Of a stretch of DNA of 26,705 bases, positions 15,746-22,839 are shown in pieces. Numbering within the stretch: position 1 is the first letter of the stretch; each line of letters begins with the position of its first letter. The DNA is taken from the NCBI GenBank assembly GCA_002877855.1, contig PNIA01000008.1, forward strand, positions 1-26,705. Reading direction: 5' to 3'. The notes below the pieces were generated by a model, which made no database searches, was not told the origin of the DNA, and saw only the letters and a list, made by a program, of their open reading frames with translations. The position numbers and the translations under genes are program-made. This stretch comes from Caldisphaera sp. GTDB taxonomy: Archaea; Thermoproteota; Thermoprotei_A; Sulfolobales; Acidilobaceae.

Positions 15746-16576
15746 TTATTTCTTATATCTACTTATGATTACACCAATTATTATAACAAATAAGCCAAAT
15801 ATCTCAATAATATTTGGAATTTTTTTAAATAGAAAAGCTTGAGCTATCGTAGTTCCAATCGGGACTATGTAAGCCAACATAGTAACTCTATTAACCCTTT
15901 CTAACCTTAACATATAATTCCAAACCAAAAATTGAAATGCTCCACCGATCGTTGAGATATAGATAATGCTTTCTAATAGCTTTACATTCCAATAGAAATA
16001 AAAATCTTTATAAGAAGTAAATATGCTAACAATACCCATAAATAAAGAACCTAGCAAAAATTGTGTAGCATTTAACGATATCGGATCATAATTAGATAAT
16101 TTTCTATAGTAAATGCTAAATAAAGCCCAAAATATTGCATTAATTATAGTCAATACTACCCCTATTTTTGTGAAACCCTTAACTAATGGATAACCATAGA
16201 TACCAATTCCAAGAAATCCAATTATTAAGCCTGTTATTTCTAATAAAGTTGCCTTTTCTTTCAACATAGCGTTGGCAAAAATTAAACTAAAAAGAGGCAT
16301 TGTATAGCTTAGCACTGCAGATACTGCCGGGCTAACATAGACAAGTCCATATCCCCAAAAAAGAGTACTAACAGTTGTAAATACAGATAATAATAAAACA
16401 TTTTTATTAATAACAAATTTTTTTGATATAGAGAAAAGAATAAGACCGGATATCAAATATCTAATCATCATTAAAAGAGAGGGATCTGCATATGTGGTTC
16501 CTTCCTTAGCAAAAAAATACAGAAATACAGAAGCAATAATGTATATAGTTAGTAGCTCTGTAAATTTTTTGTTAAT
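15746..16576 (-). CDS. EamA/DMT-family transporter with a non-canonical start
   Basis: This ten-helix drug/metabolite transporter (EamA, PF00892) exports or imports a small solute. It contains the two EamA repeats, with the second beginning near GVVLTIINAIFWALFSIYYRKLS. The first canonical start in frame, ATG at 16471, would give 241 aa and cut off TM1. The same frame continues upstream without a stop and encodes ELLTIYIIASVFLYFF and KEGTTYADPSLL, which is the expected TM1 and following loop. An in-frame TGA at 16584-16586 closes the frame, and it lies inside an AGGTGA Shine-Dalgarno. Exactly six bases after that box is ATT at 16576, giving 276 aa, close to the normal length. No ATG, GTG or TTG exists in between. 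Near-cognate ATT initiation or a damaged start codon are the two readings. It is divergent from the gene at 16714. Confidence 0.85.
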   Translation of the reverse strand: MNKKFTELLTIYIIASVFLYFFAKEGTTYADPSLLMMIRYLISGLILFSISKKFVINKNVLLLSVFTTVSTLFWGYGLVYVSPAVSAVLSYTMPLFSLIFANAMLKEKATLLEITGLIIGFLGIGIYGYPLVKGFTKIGVVLTIINAIFWALFSIYYRKLSNYDPISLNATQFLLGSLFMGIVSIFTSYKDFYFYWNVKLLESIIYISTIGGAFQFLVWNYMLRLERVNRVTMLAYIVPIGTTIAQAFLFKKIPNIIEIFGLFVIIIGVIISRYKK

Positions 16577-16713
16577 TTTTCTTCACCTTTTTGTAACCTT
16601 CTAGTTCCTATAAAACATAATAGCGCATTTTAAACCTTAGCAATCTACTAAATTTTTTAAATTAATAAAGCTTAAAATTGCTACTGTGATTTTAATATCT
16701 TGATGAAATAAAG

Positions 16714-17358
16714 ATGCGTATTTCAAAAATGTTTTTAGAAAGTTCAACAGATTGTGCTAAGACAATATTAAAAAACTGCATAGACAAAAAAATAAGATGT
16801 AGAGATCCGCCTCTTGCTACATCTAGACTACTAAGAATAATAGGGTTAAGTGAATATCAAGAAAGAAATTATTGGAAAATTGCTAGAGACCTAATAAAGC
16901 AACCAAAATTTATTCTATATAAATTTGGAGCTGTAGAATTTAGTCTAAGTTTTGAAGTTAAAACTGAAAAAATATATCATATTAATGGTATTCCAATAGA
17001 CTACATTGATTGCAGGCTATTAAACAAAGAATGCAAAGTTACTAATAAAGGATATACTTTTTATGTATATTTAATAGGTAAAATAGAAAAATCTTACATT
17101 AAATTTAATTCCGTTAATCTTTTAAATATATTATCAATGTATAATAAAGATATAGTGCTTGGTCTTTTGGATTCTATAAGATCATCAATATCAAATGGCC
17201 CTGCAGGCTTAGAATCATTAATTGAGAATATATTATGGATTTTAAAAATATCTACCGTAGATCTAATATTACCAAAAATACCTAAAAGTATACCAGAACT
17301 TTTAAAATATTCCCCTATGCTTAGAAAATTAGCTAAGGATCAAAATTATTTAACATGA
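16714..17358 (+). CDS. Hypothetical protein, 214 aa
   Basis: I do not recognise this protein. The N-terminal part has a helix with Cys residues (SSTDCAKTILKNCIDKK), then RDPPLATSRLLRIIGLSEYQ and a tryptophan-bearing helix (YWKIARDLI). The middle is beta-rich (FILYKFGAVEFSLSFEVK, later YTFYVYLIGKIEKSYIKF). The C-terminal third is helical, with DSIRSSISNGPAGLESLIENIL. There is no membrane segment. ATG at 16714 follows a TTGATGAAATAAAG leader with only a weak Shine-Dalgarno. The gene is divergent from the EamA transporter, and its 3' end faces PsiE. Crenarchaeal lineage-specific function is likely. Confidence 0.7.
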   Translation: MRISKMFLESSTDCAKTILKNCIDKKIRCRDPPLATSRLLRIIGLSEYQERNYWKIARDLIKQPKFILYKFGAVEFSLSFEVKTEKIYHINGIPIDYIDCRLLNKECKVTNKGYTFYVYLIGKIEKSYIKFNSVNLLNILSMYNKDIVLGLLDSIRSSISNGPAGLESLIENILWILKISTVDLILPKIPKSIPELLKYSPMLRKLAKDQNYLT

Positions 17359-17455
17359 AACAAACAAGAGTTAATTAACATAGTATATGTGTAAAATAGA
17401 AAAATAGTCAAATTATTATTTTACTTTTTAAAACCAACTATTAATTTAAAAAAGA

Positions 17456-17884
17456 TTACTTATTTTCATGAAAAACAAATTTCTCTGTAAGAACCCAACC
17501 AATAGTAATTAGCAAAAATGAAATAGATAAATATATTAATGAAAGTGGCGAACTTGAAACTAAAGTATTGACTATCATCTCTCTAACTATGATAATCATT
17601 GCTGCTTCGATTATGCTTCTAATAGGAATAGACTTCTCTAGTATGCCCACAACTACTGTTCTCAGAAGATCTAATGCTAAAAGCAATATAACTGATATAT
17701 CAATTAAATTTAATATTTCTTCCTTATTAGGTGGCTGCAGCTTTATCATTTGACTAACTTGAAAAAATGTTTGGAAAGCAGCTATTATTACTGTTACAAT
17801 AATTATCATCGCTATAAGAACTTCGCCTATTTCCATTAAAATATTCAAATATACTTTTCCCTTTTGCTCTTCATCAGAGCTCAT
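17456..17884 (-). CDS. PsiE-like membrane protein
   Basis: This 142-aa protein has four predicted transmembrane helices and resembles the phosphate-starvation-inducible PsiE family (PF06146). The strongest resemblance is the central stretch LLLALDLLRTVVVGILEKS, then IPIRSIIEAAMIIIVREMIV, where the LDLLRT and VRE motifs are typical of the family. N- and C-terminal tails are short and charged. ATG at 17884 has GGGA five bases upstream. PsiE is of unknown biochemical function; in bacteria its transcript responds to phosphate limitation, but nothing here shows such regulation. The gene stands alone. Confidence 0.8.
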   Translation of the reverse strand: MSSDEEQKGKVYLNILMEIGEVLIAMIIIVTVIIAAFQTFFQVSQMIKLQPPNKEEILNLIDISVILLLALDLLRTVVVGILEKSIPIRSIIEAAMIIIVREMIVNTLVSSSPLSLIYLSISFLLITIGWVLTEKFVFHENK

Positions 17885-18107
17885 TTTAATCCCATAAAGT
17901 TAATAGTTTTTCAAATATAAAAACATTTAAAATAAATTGTAACAAAAAACAATTATTAGTTAATCAAAGAAATTTTTTGTAAATATTTATAATTTCTTAA
18001 TCAAAATATATTTTCAATCTTAAACATTTTCCTCTAAAAATACTATCAATAATAATCAAAATAATTTAAAATCAAGTATTTTAAACAATTTTATTATGGT
18101 TACCTAA

Positions 18108-18443
18108 TTAAGGATCCTTTTTCAATTCCTCTATTTTTTTCTTTCCTTCTTCCAAAGCCATAGAATCACTTGGTTTTGTAGTTGATGGATCAAACGGGTA
18201 CTGACTCATTAATAAAATGATTTTCCCATCGGACATCTGTGCAAATAATTGGGGTAACCATGCCATACCTATATCATCTTTATCTCCATATGATATAGCA
18301 AAAAGGTAATCTTCAGTTTTTATTTCTAGTTCTAAATTATATATTTTTGATAGTGTTTGTGCTAAATTTATCCATGATTTATGCAACGGATGAAATTCTG
18401 CTGTATCAAGTATTATCTTTTTTATTTCTCCCAAATTCTTCAC
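18108..18443 (-). CDS. Hypothetical protein, 111 aa
   Basis: I do not assign a family. The protein is soluble, starting with KNLGEIKKIILDTAEFHPLH, then a helix KSWINLAQTLSKIY, a beta segment LEIKTEDYLFAISYGDKDD, and DIGMAWLPQLFAQMSDGKIILLMSQYPFDPSTTKPSD before a Lys/Glu-rich C-terminal helix. The GDKDDxGMAWLPQ and QYPFDPSTTKP stretches look like conserved cores of a small alpha/beta protein. Start is GTG at 18443 with AGGAT six bases upstream. It is divergent from the acyl-CoA synthetase at 18589; the 145-bp spacer holds AT-rich promoter sequence for both. Confidence 0.75.
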   Translation of the reverse strand: MKNLGEIKKIILDTAEFHPLHKSWINLAQTLSKIYNLELEIKTEDYLFAISYGDKDDIGMAWLPQLFAQMSDGKIILLMSQYPFDPSTTKPSDSMALEEGKKKIEELKKDP

Positions 18444-18588
18444 CCTTTAATCCTGATTAAATGTTAGGGATAAAAATTTATAGCATTTTTGCTTTATTAT
18501 AAGATTAATTAATTTAAAAATATAGCATAGATTAGACTCGAGATAAACTTATAATTCATCTAAGGCTCTAAATTATATTGGTGGGAAT

Positions 18589-20217
18589 ATGGTAGATTAT
18601 GAGACGTTGAGAAAAAATTTTTCTTGGAGCGAAGTCTACTCTTTCTTAAAAATGGAAGAATATAGAAGCAAAAACATATATGATATAATAAATGAAAGAT
18701 CTGCTAATAACAAAGATAATATGGCTGGAATTAGAATAGATTCTAACTGGAACAAGGAAACTCTAACATGGAATGAGCTTTTGGATAAATCATCGAGACT
18801 AGCAAATTTTATGAAAGAAAGCTCAGACATTATTAAAGGAGATGTAGTACCTGTATTAGCATCAAAAAAGCTTGAGCAATTAATTATTATGTTAGCAACA
18901 TGGAAGCTTGGAGCTATCTATCAGCCTCTTTTTACAGCTTTTGGCCAGAAAGCCATCGAAATAAGAACAAGTGATATAAAGCCAAAAATATTGTTTATTC
19001 AAAACGATCAGTGCAATAAAATTAAAGATTTGAAGACAGCTCCAAAAAATGTTATCTCATTTCCAGATAAATGTGGCAAAATGATAAGTTTTGATGAAGC
19101 AACATCTTATGAAAAGCTAAATAGATCTGTTCCACAAGGTATGAATGAGCAAGTTATTTTATTATATACTAGTGGTACAACAGGATCTCCCAAAGGGGCT
19201 ATGATAAACAAGAGATTATTATTAAATACTTATGTATATATGAAATATGGTATTGGGTTATCGGATGATGATGTATTTTTCAATGGAGCCGATTCTGGAT
19301 GGGCTTATGGCCTATACTATGGCCCGTTGGGCTCCATGTTATTTAATAAAGCCACAATAGTATTTGATTCTCCATTCAATCCAGTTTCATTTATGCAATT
19401 TTTAGAGCAACAAAAAGTTACTAATCTAGCTTTTGCTCCAACAGCTTTCAGACTTATTATGGGTACTATTAATGATCCAAGAAACTATAACTTAAATCTA
19501 AAAAGGATAAGCTCAGCAGGCGAACCACTAAATCCAGAAGTAATAAAATGGTTCCAAAAAAATTTTGGAATACCAATTAGGGATCATTATGGCCAAACAG
19601 AGGTTGGAATGGTAGTTTATAATGGTTGGGGTTACGATGCAGAGCTGAAGATTGGTAGTGCTGGATTACCAGCACCAGGATATCAAGTTTCAGTAATAGG
19701 AGATAAAAACAACGAAGGAATCATAGCTGTTTATTCTAGAAATGAAGGTTTTCAATTTATGGGATACTTAAATGCGCCGGATAGAACTAAAAGCTCATTT
19801 AATGGCGAATGGTATTTAACAGGGGATGAAGCTAAGATTGATGATAATGGCTATTTTTGGTTTGTAGGCAGAACAGATGACGTAGTAAAGGTCTCTGGTT
19901 ATAGGGTTGGCCCATTTGAAGTAGAAAGTACGTTAATAGAGCATCCAGCCGTGCTTGAATCTGCTGTTGTTGGAATTGAAGATCCTGTTAGGGGGCATGT
20001 ATTAAAGGCATTCGTTGTTTTAAAGAAAAACTATGAGCAAAGCGAGAAACTTAAAAAGGAATTAATTGAGTTTGTAAGAAATAAATATTCAAAGCATGTT
20101 CACTTAGAAGAAATAGAATTTGTCGATACTTTGCCTAAAACAGAAAGCGGGAAGATACAAAGATTTAAGCTAAGAGAAACCAAAGAAGCAAAAGAGGCTT
20201 TTAAGAAAAATATCTAA
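18589..20217 (+). CDS. AMP-forming acetyl/acyl-CoA synthetase
   Basis: This 542-aa ANL-superfamily ligase is of the acetyl/medium-chain/hydroxyacyl-CoA synthetase type rather than the long-chain type at 1-1664. A3 is TSGTTGSPKG (194-203). Other motifs are DSGWAYGLYYGPL, the A5 region DHYGQTE, A7 LTGDEA, A8 GRTDDVVKVSGYRVGPFEVES and A10 TESGKIQRF with the catalytic Lys at about 522. It makes an acyl-CoA from free acid, ATP and CoA. The exact acid is unknown; crenarchaeal relatives include acetate, propionate and 3-/4-hydroxy acid activating enzymes. The ATG at 18589 has an unmistakable GGTGGG four bases upstream. Its stop overlaps the stop of the convergent MalQ gene by four bases. Confidence 0.92.
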   Translation: MVDYETLRKNFSWSEVYSFLKMEEYRSKNIYDIINERSANNKDNMAGIRIDSNWNKETLTWNELLDKSSRLANFMKESSDIIKGDVVPVLASKKLEQLIIMLATWKLGAIYQPLFTAFGQKAIEIRTSDIKPKILFIQNDQCNKIKDLKTAPKNVISFPDKCGKMISFDEATSYEKLNRSVPQGMNEQVILLYTSGTTGSPKGAMINKRLLLNTYVYMKYGIGLSDDDVFFNGADSGWAYGLYYGPLGSMLFNKATIVFDSPFNPVSFMQFLEQQKVTNLAFAPTAFRLIMGTINDPRNYNLNLKRISSAGEPLNPEVIKWFQKNFGIPIRDHYGQTEVGMVVYNGWGYDAELKIGSAGLPAPGYQVSVIGDKNNEGIIAVYSRNEGFQFMGYLNAPDRTKSSFNGEWYLTGDEAKIDDNGYFWFVGRTDDVVKVSGYRVGPFEVESTLIEHPAVLESAVVGIEDPVRGHVLKAFVVLKKNYEQSEKLKKELIEFVRNKYSKHVHLEEIEFVDTLPKTESGKIQRFKLRETKEAKEAFKKNI

Positions 20218-21686
20218 ATTCTGCCATAGATTTTTGTTAAATCATATAATCTTGATTTTACATATCTTGGAATATAAAGATTTGTTAATTTCCATCTCCA
20301 ATTATTACCTGTTGTGCCCGGTGTATTAATTCTAGCACTCGAGCCTAGACCTAATATATCTTGAATTGGTATTATAGAAGTCTTTGCTATAGAGCCTAAA
20401 GCAAGTCTAATAAATGCCCAATTTACCTCTTTTATGTTATTTATTCTCGTGTATTTAATAAAATCAATTTTGGTTTTTTTGGTTGCCTCATTCTGATACC
20501 ATCCTATCGATGTATTATTATCATGAGTAGCAGTATATACAAAGTAGTTTGTACTATCATAGTTATGCGGTTTATATTCATTTTTAGGATTGCCATCAAA
20601 TGCAAATTGTAATACTTTCATGCCTGGAAATGAATAGTAATTTCTTAGGTTTTTAACATCTTGGGTTATATAACCCAAGTCTTCTGCAATTATTCTTAAA
20701 TCGCTTCTAAGCCTTTTAAGTTGGAAGAAAAGTTCAAAACCATATGCTTTAATCCACTTTCCATTTACTGCAGTCTTTTCTCCATATGGGACTTCCCAAT
20801 ATGCTGAATATCCTCTAAAATGATCAAGTCTGATGTAATCAAAGATTTTCATTAAATGATTGTATCTTTTAATCCACCATAAAAAATTATCTTTTCTTAA
20901 TTGATTCCAATCAAAGACCGGTGTATTCCATAGCTGACCGTATTTACTAAAATAATCTGGTGGAACTCCTGAAACAAATCTTGGATTTAAATTATCATCT
21001 AATTTAAATATATTAGGATGCGACCATACATCACCACTATCATGGTTTACATATATTGGTAAATCTCCTATTATTGATATTTTTCTCTTATTAGCGTATC
21101 TTTTTAAGTTGAACCATTGCCTAAAAAATTGATATTGAAGGAACTTATTAAATTCTATTTCATTTTTCAGTTTGTTTTCTAATTCTCTTATACTTTCTTT
21201 TTCTCTAATTTTTACTTCTCTTGGCCATAACATTAATGGTTTATTGAAGTAATCTCTTATAGAAATAAACAATGAAAAATCCTCAATCCAATATTTATTT
21301 TCTTCTAAAAATCTATAATAATCGTTTTTAGGCCTAAAATTGGAAAAAGCTTTTCTAAAAAAATTGTATTTTAATTGTTTTACATTATTATAATCGATAT
21401 AATTTCCTTCATTAGTATAACAAGATTCATTTTTGCTCAAATACCCATCTGATATTAAACCTTCTATGCTTATGAAAAGAGGATTTCCTGCGAATGATGA
21501 TAAAGGGCTATACGGAGAATTATCATAAATAGGATCGATTGGATTCATTGGTAACACTTGCCAATACATTTGACCTGTATCATACAAGAAATCTATAAAT
21601 TGATATGCATATTTACCAAAATCCCCTATTCCACAGTTTCCTGGTAATGAAAAAATTGGCAACAATACACCACTTCCTCTATTCAA
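20214..21686 (-). CDS. malQ: 4-alpha-glucanotransferase (GH77, amylomaltase)
   Basis: This 490-aa GH77 enzyme transfers maltosyl and longer alpha-1,4-glucan units (disproportionation), in cytoplasmic glycogen or maltodextrin metabolism. The N-terminus has the family pattern SGVLLPIFSLPGNCGIGDFG. Catalytic residues are Asp288 in RLDHFRGY (nucleophile), Glu335 in IAEDLG (acid/base), and Asp389 in THDNNTS (transition-state). Other conserved parts are YWQVLPMNP, NSPYSPLSSFAGNPLFI and DLPIYVNHDSGDVW. Length is typical of the bacterial/archaeal MalQ form without added starch-binding modules. Start is TTG at 21686 with AGGAGGT upstream. It converges on the acyl-CoA synthetase, overlapping it by four bases. 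Confidence 0.95.
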   Translation of the reverse strand: MNRGSGVLLPIFSLPGNCGIGDFGKYAYQFIDFLYDTGQMYWQVLPMNPIDPIYDNSPYSPLSSFAGNPLFISIEGLISDGYLSKNESCYTNEGNYIDYNNVKQLKYNFFRKAFSNFRPKNDYYRFLEENKYWIEDFSLFISIRDYFNKPLMLWPREVKIREKESIRELENKLKNEIEFNKFLQYQFFRQWFNLKRYANKRKISIIGDLPIYVNHDSGDVWSHPNIFKLDDNLNPRFVSGVPPDYFSKYGQLWNTPVFDWNQLRKDNFLWWIKRYNHLMKIFDYIRLDHFRGYSAYWEVPYGEKTAVNGKWIKAYGFELFFQLKRLRSDLRIIAEDLGYITQDVKNLRNYYSFPGMKVLQFAFDGNPKNEYKPHNYDSTNYFVYTATHDNNTSIGWYQNEATKKTKIDFIKYTRINNIKEVNWAFIRLALGSIAKTSIIPIQDILGLGSSARINTPGTTGNNWRWKLTNLYIPRYVKSRLYDLTKIYGRI

Positions 21687-21788
21687 TCTACAGACCTCCT
21701 ACTAACCAATTCTAAACATATTTTTGCATTTCAATATTTTTACCCCTTATATAAATTTATTTAAAAATTAATATTTATGCAATTCACA

Positions 21789-22442
21789 TTATCTATAAAC
21801 AAAATAATAACCAAACAAAGATTTTGTTGTAGAGACTGTTGCTCTTAAGTTAGATCTTATAATTCCACCAATTCTTGGATTTTTTCTTCTATATTTTGAT
21901 TGATATATTATTTCGCAAAACCGACAATTATTTTTCTTTGTTTTTATTAACAATTCTAAACCAAATGTTTCACCTAATCTTATTTTGTCATCAGTGAAAC
22001 ATTTTTTATTGAAAACTCTAAAGTTTGAATAGATATCAGTAATCCCAAATATACGTTTAAAAATTAATGAAGTAAATTTTTCAGAAATTCTAGGTAGCTT
22101 GTTTCTAGATGCAACTAAAACATCGCACCTTTTATTTAAAAATTCATTAATCATATAAGGAATCAATTCTGGTGGGTTTTCTAAGTCAGCATCTATTGTC
22201 AACACTATATTTGTTTTAGCAAGTTTAATTCCAGTATAAAGACCTATTGTTTGGCCTTCTCTTTTTTTCACTATAGTTAAATCAGCTAATTCTTTAGATA
22301 TTTGTGCTGTTCTATCAATAGATGAATCATCTACAACTATTACAAATATCTTATCATCTATCTCTTTAATTTTTCTAATTAACGTTCCAATCGTATTTTC
22401 TTCATTATATGTGGTTGTTACAACAGTTATATTTGGGATCGT
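21789..22442 (-). CDS. GT2 glycosyltransferase, polyprenyl-phosphate-sugar synthase-like, ACG start proposed
   Basis: This 217-aa GT-A-fold family 2 enzyme resembles archaeal dolichyl-phosphate mannose/glucose synthases, which transfer a sugar from a nucleotide sugar to a polyprenyl phosphate on the inner membrane face. The N-terminus reads IPNITVVTTTYNEEN, then VIVVDDSSIDRTA, and the metal-binding DADLENPPE (DxD). Any canonical start is too late: GTG at 22271 would remove the nucleotide-binding strand. The complete frame runs upstream to a TGA (22449-22451) that forms part of a GGTGA box. Six bases after that box is ACG at 22442, then ATC CCA AAT. ATC at 22439 is an alternative start. No transmembrane segments are seen. 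It is divergent from the GT-C-like gene at 22840, an attractive partner that could use its lipid-linked product. Confidence 0.82.
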   Translation of the reverse strand, partial: TIPNITVVTTTYNEENTIGTLIRKIKEIDDKIFVIVVDDSSIDRTAQISKELADLTIVKKREGQTIGLYTGIKLAKTNIVLTIDADLENPPELIPYMINEFLNKRCDVLVASRNKLPRISEKFTSLIFKRIFGITDIYSNFRVFNKKCFTDDKIRLGETFGLELLIKTKKNNCRFCEIIYQSKYRRKNPRIGGIIRSNLRATVSTTKSLFGYYFVYR

Positions 22443-22460
22443 TTGAAATCACCATTTCAA
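22443..22460 (-). promoter_or_regulatory. Inverted repeat enclosing the GT2 Shine-Dalgarno
   Basis: On the minus strand, TTGAAAT-GGTG-ATTTCAA is a perfect 7-bp inverted repeat whose 4-base loop is exactly the GGTG of the Shine-Dalgarno box, and whose 3' arm ends one base before the proposed ACG start. In RNA it could form a hairpin presenting or hiding the ribosome-binding site. In DNA it could be an operator. Chance is possible, as 7-bp AT-rich inverted repeats are not rare. Confidence 0.35.
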
Positions 22461-22579
22461 TCACTTAGAAACATATGAAATAAAAAATAATAAAAATTTA
22501 CCGTTTTGTTTGCGTGAGGAATTTTACTATTAATAAAGAACTTGACAATTTTCTAAAGTATTTATATTTAAAGATTATT

Positions 22580-22737
22580 TATTAACTTATGTGACAAGAA
22601 ATACCATGAATTAATGCATGAGATATTTAAATCTCTTTATATTAGTAACATCTTTTAAAAAATTTTATAATAAAAGTCTATTAAATTTAACTATGTATAT
22701 TTTTTCCAAAATATAAATTTTCTTATTCCTAATATAA
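22580..22737 (+). repeat. 158-bp direct repeat, copy A
   Basis: This copy is 95% identical (8 substitutions, no gaps by my count) to 26472-26629, in the same orientation. Weaker similarity extends about 20 bp further upstream in both. It contains no open frame of useful length. It holds a CATGAATTAATGCATG segment, TATA-like tracts (ATATTTAAATC, CTTTATATTAG) and AAATTTTATAATAAAAG. It ends 103 bp upstream of the start of the GT-C-like gene. Between 22461 and 22580 no gene or RNA is visible. Options are a duplicated 5' regulatory region, a small non-coding RNA gene, or a non-autonomous mobile element. Confidence 0.92.
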
Positions 22738-22781
22738 AAGTAATTATATTAACATAAATAAAAGTAATTATATTAACATAA
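22734..22781 (+). repeat. Perfect tandem duplication of a 24-bp unit
   Basis: The unit ATAAAAGTAATTATATTAAC plus ATAA occurs twice, directly adjacent and without mismatch (22734-22757 and 22758-22781). It begins at the end of repeat copy A, 59 bp upstream of the GT-C-like gene. Copy B at 26472-26629 is not followed by this unit, so the duplication is specific to this copy and probably recent. It may have arisen by replication slippage. Confidence 0.9.
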
Positions 22782-22839
22782 ATACTAGAAAAACATAAAA
22801 TAGAAAAAAATTTATTGCTATTAATACAAATAAATCCTG

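Noticed and set aside
17375..17389. 15-bp exact match TTAACATAGTATATG shared with 11025-11039 near the start of the 164-aa gene.
   Set aside because: At this AT content several exact 15-mers are expected by chance in 27 kb on two strands, and the copy at 17375 is followed by only a six-codon frame.
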